NCBI GenBank assembly: GCA_913042885.1
Contig: CAJWLW010000173.1
Coordinates: 1 to 9,972 of the forward strand
Length of the DNA stretch: 9,972 bases
Direction of reading: 5' to 3'
Origin: an uncultured Lentisphaeria bacterium
GTDB lineage: Bacteria; Verrucomicrobiota; Lentisphaeria; JABSQK01; CAJWLW01
The notes beneath the pieces were generated by a model, which was not told the DNA's origin, made no database searches, and saw only the letters and a program-made list of their open reading frames with translations. This document shows positions 6,544 to 9,972 of the stretch, in pieces. A program made the position numbers and the translations under genes. Numbering within the stretch: the first letter of the stretch is position 1; each line of letters begins with the position of its first letter.

Positions 6544-7200
6544 ATGAGACCAACCACAACCACCACATGCTGTGGCATCGTTGCTGCCATGCTGACAATC
6601 GGGGGCATCGCGTGTGCGGCCGCCGAAAACCTGGGCGACGTCCTTCGTGAATCCGGGTGGGACCGGATCATCGGGACCTGGGTTGACGCAGAGACCAAGG
6701 GTTCCAGGAACAAGACGACCTACGCCTGGAGATTCAAGGACCGGGTAATCGAAATCACAAGCTGGGATAGCTGGGATGGAGAAAAGGAAAGCGTATCGCT
6801 CATAGGGCTCAACCCGAGGACCGGCGATGTCTTCAATCTGTCAGCAGACAGCCAGGGCGCCAGCAGTCTGGGCAGATGGACAGTTGGGAAAGACGGAGAG
6901 GCGATTCTCGACCTCATGTTTGTGAGCGGCGAAGGCCAGGAAGGCATTCTCCGCATCCGGCAAGCGTTTAAGGACAATGACACATTGATTGTGACCATCG
7001 ATCTGCCGGAGCCAATTGTCTTCGAGATGGTTCGCGTGAAGAAGTCGCAGCCTGCCGCGAACGCCAAAACGGACGACTGGTTACGCCAGACCTGGAATAA
7101 ACTTCAGGCAGAAGTCGAAGCAGGCAACATGTCGGCCGAGGACGCTAGAGCCAAGATGATTGCCATTAAGAAAGATGTTTATGAAAAGCAAAAAAAGTGA
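6544..7200 (+). CDS. Small secreted protein of unknown function
   Basis: The 218-aa product starts with a Sec-type signal peptide: threonine-rich start, hydrophobic core (about 11-24) and a likely cut after Ala-Ala-Ala near residue 27. A beta-rich domain follows (about 40-166) with a pattern of IIGTWVDAET, YAWRFKDRVIEI, VSLIGLNPRTGDV and LGRWTV, reminiscent of lipocalin-like or DUF1579-like domains that describe how a sample or ligand deviates, but I cannot name the family. A charged helical tail (177-218) ends in lysines. There is no catalytic motif. It has its own promoter and ribosome binding site, 48 nt after the previous gene. Arginine codon use differs from the neighbours: 6 of 13 arginines are AGA or AGG, against about 2 of 30 in the gene before it, which could mean later acquisition. 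The gene ends in an A7 run just before its stop. Coding status is confident, function unknown. Confidence 0.8.
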   Translation: MRPTTTTTCCGIVAAMLTIGGIACAAAENLGDVLRESGWDRIIGTWVDAETKGSRNKTTYAWRFKDRVIEITSWDSWDGEKESVSLIGLNPRTGDVFNLSADSQGASSLGRWTVGKDGEAILDLMFVSGEGQEGILRIRQAFKDNDTLIVTIDLPEPIVFEMVRVKKSQPAANAKTDDWLRQTWNKLQAEVEAGNMSAEDARAKMIAIKKDVYEKQKK

Positions 7201-7246
7201 TGCCGCATAAGGAGAAGGATCCTGGACGCAGAAGCAGCGTGATTAT

Positions 7247-7283
7247 GTTCCGCGGCATACCGGGTGCCGCGACACCGCGGAAC
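7247..7283. terminator. Palindromic hairpin between convergent genes, possible bidirectional terminator
   Basis: GTTCCGCGG (7247-7255) pairs perfectly with CCGCGGAAC (7275-7283), a 9-bp GC-rich stem with a 19-nt loop. It lies in the 108-nt gap (7201-7308) between the convergent secreted-protein and polX genes, where a shared terminator is expected. Neither strand has a U-run immediately after the stem; on the plus strand a T-rich stretch occurs only about 20 nt later (7302-7314), so it is not a textbook intrinsic terminator. Other pairings within the element compete with this stem. Confidence 0.45.
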
Positions 7284-7308
7284 GGAATCCAGCCGGTCTT
7301 GACTTTAT

Positions 7309-9072
7309 TTATTTCGCGGCTGAAGGCTTCGGAGGCTGCTTCCTCGTCTTGAAGAACTTCTCGACCTTTTTCGCATCCCAGCAGTTGAGAATGTCATCGG
7401 GCGCCAGCCAGCCTTTGCGACAGAAGCCGATACCAAGCTCGATGAAGTCGAAGTTACTCAGCCTGTGCGCGTCCGGATTGATGCTGCACACCACGCCCTT
7501 GTCACGGGCCTTGTGCCAGAGCGTCCAGTCCATGTCGAGCCGCAGCGGGTTGCAGTTGAACTCGATGGCGACGTTGTTGGCGACGGCCGCATCGATCACC
7601 GTATGCAGGTCGATGGCATAGGCGTCGCGCTGCAGCAGGACTCGGCCGGTCGGGTGCGCCAGGATACAGGCACTGGGGTGTTCGAGTGCTTTGACGACGC
7701 GCTTCGTCATGTCTTCGCGGCTCTGGGTAAAGGCGCTGTGGACCGACACGATCACGAAATCGAGCTGCTCGAGGATCTCGTCCTCATAGTCAAGTTCGCC
7801 GTCGACGCGGATATCACATTCGACGCCGGAGAATAGTGTGAACCCCTTCGGCAGCGATTTTCGCGCCGCCTCGATCTTGCCGATCTGGCCGAGTAACCGC
7901 TCCTCGTCGAGACCGTTGGCCTGAAACGAGGATTTGCTGTGGTCGGTGATGCCCAGATAACGGTGTCCAAGTCCGTGGGCATGCGCTATGAGATCCTCAA
8001 TACTTTCGCTGCCGTCGGAGGCGTGGGTGTGACAATGCAGCACGCCGCGATAGTCGTCTTCGGTCACCAGACGCGGGCATTCTTCAGACTCCGCAAATTC
8101 GATCTCGCCGAGATCCTCGCGCAACTCGGGCGGGATGTAATGCAGGCCCAACGCCTCGAACAGTGAGGCTTCGTCGGTGCAAGGAATGAGCGTCTCCTCG
8201 TCGCCATCCGTCTTGAACAGGCCCCATTCACTGACTTTCATACCCATCTTGATGGCGCGTGAGCGCATCGCCACGTTGTGGTCCTTGCTGCCGGTGAAAT
8301 GATGCAGCGCAAACGGAAAAATATCGTCGCCGACCAGCCGCAGATCGACCTGCATGCCGCCCTTCACCAGGATCGAGGACTTCGTCTGGCCGTGTTCCTG
8401 CACAACATCAACTATGGGCAGGCCTACGAAGTGTGCCATGACCGCGTCGGGGTCGTCGGTGGAGGCGATAATGTCGGCGTCCTTGGTGTGGGTCTTGTAG
8501 CGTCGCAGCGACCCGGCAATCTCGAGGCGTTTAACTTGCCCCAATGCGCGGAGCTCTTCGGCAACTGCTTCGGCAGCGGCACGTGCGTCCGGGAAGAGAA
8601 AGAACGCGGCATTGGTGCGCATGCGCTCGACCGAGTCGATAATCTTCTCGGCCGTCTTGGCGCCCATGCCGGACATCGCCGCGATGCGCCCGTCCTCGCA
8701 GGCAGCCATGAGCTCGTCGACAGATGTGATTTCGAGTTCATTGTAGAACCGCTGGACTTTCTTTGGCCCGACATTGGGAATTTTCATGACCTCGAGCAGC
8801 GATTCGGGAAACTCGGCGCGCAGCGTCTCGAGATACTCGAGCTTGCCGGTGGTGGCGAATTCGGTGAGCTTCTCGACCAACGCCTTACCAAAGCCCTTGA
8901 CCTTGCCGATGTCGCCGGACAGGATCAGTTCCACGACGTCGCCTTCGAGCATCTGCAAGGTACGGGCGCCGTTGGTATAGGCGCGGATCTTGAAAGTGTT
9001 TTCGCCTTTGATCTCGAGCCACACGGCGATCTCTTCAAGCAGGTCGATGACATCTTTGCGTGCAAGCAGCAT
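7309..9072 (-). CDS. polX: DNA polymerase/3'-5' exonuclease PolX
   Basis: This 587-aa protein has the full bacterial family X architecture: an N-terminal helix-hairpin-helix region (about 1-150, with hairpins KVKGFGKALVEKL, PNVGPKKVQRF and MSGMGAKTAEKI), a nucleotidyltransferase core, and a C-terminal PHP phosphoesterase domain (about 340-575). Polymerase residues are present: GSLRRYKT (187-194), Asp198 and Asp200 in KDADI, the third aspartate Asp243 in QVDLRLV, and the nucleotide-binding block HHFTGSKDHN (257-266). All nine usual PHP metal ligands are visible: His346, His348, Asp353, His378, Glu418, His445, His473, Asp534 and His536. The enzyme is expected to fill short gaps in base excision repair in the cytoplasm and to trim 3' ends with the PHP domain. 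The ATG at 9072 follows the stop of the Bat gene by 3 nt, with GGGAG nine bases before it. Length is normal and nothing is broken. Confidence 0.96.
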   Translation of the reverse strand: MLLARKDVIDLLEEIAVWLEIKGENTFKIRAYTNGARTLQMLEGDVVELILSGDIGKVKGFGKALVEKLTEFATTGKLEYLETLRAEFPESLLEVMKIPNVGPKKVQRFYNELEITSVDELMAACEDGRIAAMSGMGAKTAEKIIDSVERMRTNAAFFLFPDARAAAEAVAEELRALGQVKRLEIAGSLRRYKTHTKDADIIASTDDPDAVMAHFVGLPIVDVVQEHGQTKSSILVKGGMQVDLRLVGDDIFPFALHHFTGSKDHNVAMRSRAIKMGMKVSEWGLFKTDGDEETLIPCTDEASLFEALGLHYIPPELREDLGEIEFAESEECPRLVTEDDYRGVLHCHTHASDGSESIEDLIAHAHGLGHRYLGITDHSKSSFQANGLDEERLLGQIGKIEAARKSLPKGFTLFSGVECDIRVDGELDYEDEILEQLDFVIVSVHSAFTQSREDMTKRVVKALEHPSACILAHPTGRVLLQRDAYAIDLHTVIDAAVANNVAIEFNCNPLRLDMDWTLWHKARDKGVVCSINPDAHRLSNFDFIELGIGFCRKGWLAPDDILNCWDAKKVEKFFKTRKQPPKPSAAK

Positions 9073-9075
9073 ATC

Positions 9076-9972
9076 CTAACGCTCCCAGATTTGTTCGACG
9101 GCAGCGCGGCGCACCCAGCCTTCTGCCTCGTCGATACGGATGCGTACCCACTCGGTGCGTTGCTCGGCGATGGTTATATAAGTACCGGTGTCGAGCGTGC
9201 CCTCGGCCGTCGTCGAATTCATCCGCGGCTGCCGGTGCAGCGGCGTGTTGTGCATCACGATGACGCCGGCACTGTTCGCCGTGCGATAGGCACTCTGAAT
9301 CTGGGCCATGTGCGCCCATAAGGCGACGAGGCAAAGGACGGCAAAAACAATCGCCACAACCCGCAAACCGCCGTGTCGCCAGCGATTGATGCCGAACGCC
9401 AGCCAGCACAGGACCCAAACCACCCCGGCGGCAAGCAGCCATTCGTCCGGCCGCAGTTTGTCGCGCAGGTTGACCACCAGCGACAACGGATCGTCACTGA
9501 TACCGATTTTTGGCAGATTCACCTGCTGCCGCACGAAATTGAGATTCTCGACGATATCGCTGTCGCGCGGCGCCAAACGTCGGGCGCGTTCGTAAAAAAC
9601 AATTGCGTGCCCGTACTCGCCTTTCCGGAAGGCGCAATTACCCAGGTTATACAGAAGCGCCGCATTACCGGTTTGCGGCTGTTGCAGGTCACGGTAGGTC
9701 GATTCGGCAGCGGCGACACGGTCCTGCTCATAGGCCCGGGTCGCCTCGGTAAACGTGCCGATCGTTTCACTGCCGCAGGCGGTAATCACCAGCAGCGGCA
9801 AAAGCAGAATCGCTGCGAACTTTCGAACGCGCTGCAGCAATGCCCCCGAATCGATCTCGGCATCGCTGCCCGGCATGAACCCACCGACTTCGGCGCACTC
9901 GATCATCACGGCAAGCTCGGGATCATTCAGTTTCTCTTTGAGCTCGGTGATCGTCGTGCCGGGCGGCAGGTC
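9076..9972 (-). CDS. Bat-type aerotolerance protein, C-terminal part (BatE-like TPR/SH3b domain, apparently fused to BatD C-terminus)
   Basis: The frame is open from the right edge, so the 5' end is missing; 298 codons are visible. Residues 1-50 of the visible part (with DPELAVMIECAEVGGFMPG) resemble the cytosolic C-terminal domain of BatD. Next come a hydrophobic helix (about 52-66, ending VITACGS), a TPR (about 106-150, with LYNLGNCAFRKGEYGHAIVF), two more transmembrane helices (about 178-195 and 203-222) and a C-terminal bacterial SH3 domain (about 236-293, GEGWV-like EAEGWVRRA). TPR, TM hairpin and SH3b is the BatE layout. Bat proteins accompany MoxR ATPases and VWA proteins and act at the periplasmic face of the membrane; their mechanism is unclear. 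The topology is consistent with one fused chain. The alternative is a separate BatE lipoprotein starting at an internal TTG, since ITAC fits a lipobox. polX follows after 3 nt. Confidence 0.75.
   Translation of the reverse strand, partial: DLPPGTTITELKEKLNDPELAVMIECAEVGGFMPGSDAEIDSGALLQRVRKFAAILLLPLLVITACGSETIGTFTEATRAYEQDRVAAAESTYRDLQQPQTGNAALLYNLGNCAFRKGEYGHAIVFYERARRLAPRDSDIVENLNFVRQQVNLPKIGISDDPLSLVVNLRDKLRPDEWLLAAGVVWVLCWLAFGINRWRHGGLRVVAIVFAVLCLVALWAHMAQIQSAYRTANSAGVIVMHNTPLHRQPRMNSTTAEGTLDTGTYITIAEQRTEWVRIRIDEAEGWVRRAAVEQIWER
9082..9086 (-). promoter_or_regulatory. polX ribosome binding site inside the Bat gene
   Basis: On the minus strand GGGAG ends nine bases before the polX ATG at 9072 and lies within the last codons of the Bat gene. 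The close spacing supports the chosen start and translation of polX from the bat transcript. Confidence 0.6.

Noticed and set aside
6604..6618. Lipobox in the small secreted protein (GIAC)
   Set aside because: The -3 position is Gly rather than Leu/Val/Ile, and a normal Sec cleavage site after Ala-Ala-Ala follows.
7200..7352. 50-codon frame starting in a TGATG overlap with the secreted-protein stop
   Set aside because: It runs through the palindromic hairpin and into the antisense of polX, has no hydrophobic or domain-like pattern and looks like chance.
8278..9321. Long plus-strand open frame (about 347 codons) opposite polX and the Bat gene
   Set aside because: It is antisense to two genes with clear family motifs and has no recognisable protein features; long antisense frames are common in GC-rich DNA.

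Overview
The window is dense protein-coding bacterial DNA, GC-rich by eye, with no RNA genes, insertion sequences or CRISPR arrays that I can see. Signal peptides, a CxxCH protein and a Bat-type (BatD/BatE) protein point to a diderm bacterium. The mix of a large anchored TPR-like protein, an ABC-2 permease with a big extracytoplasmic insert, a bacterial PolX and Bat proteins reminds me of the PVC group (Planctomycetota, Verrucomicrobiota, Kiritimatiellota). That placement is an impression from family content only and is low confidence.

Layout. (1) 1-1725, minus strand: a UDP-glucuronate decarboxylase-like SDR (787-1725) followed after 10 nt by a xylose-isomerase-like TIM-barrel sugar isomerase/epimerase that runs off the left edge. 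(2) 1726-1908: a divergent intergenic region with an 18-bp operator-like dyad and a plausible promoter facing right. (3) 1909-6495, plus strand: a tightly packed three-gene chain of ABC-2 type permease, membrane-anchored TPR-like protein with a C-terminal Cys4 motif, and a signal-anchored protein with one CxxCH motif. The first junction is an ATGA overlap. The second is a TAATG, six-codon, TTGA relay. (4) 6492-7200: a small secreted protein with its own sigma70-like promoter, a strong ribosome binding site and different arginine codon use. (5) 7201-7308: a convergent intergenic region with a palindromic hairpin that has alternative pairings. (6) 7309-9972, minus strand: polX, preceded by a 3-nt gap by the C-terminal part of a Bat protein whose reading frame stays open to the right edge and looks like a BatD-BatE fusion.

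Working together. The minus-strand pair at the left suggests carbohydrate or nucleotide-sugar metabolism. The central chain encodes three envelope proteins and is the best candidate here for an undescribed system: a permease without a visible ATPase partner, and two exported partners that each carry C-terminal CxxC-type motifs. The right-hand pair links a periplasmic Bat (MoxR/VWA-associated) component to a DNA repair polymerase, probably only by cotranscription. Everything else looks like ordinary chromosomal sequence.
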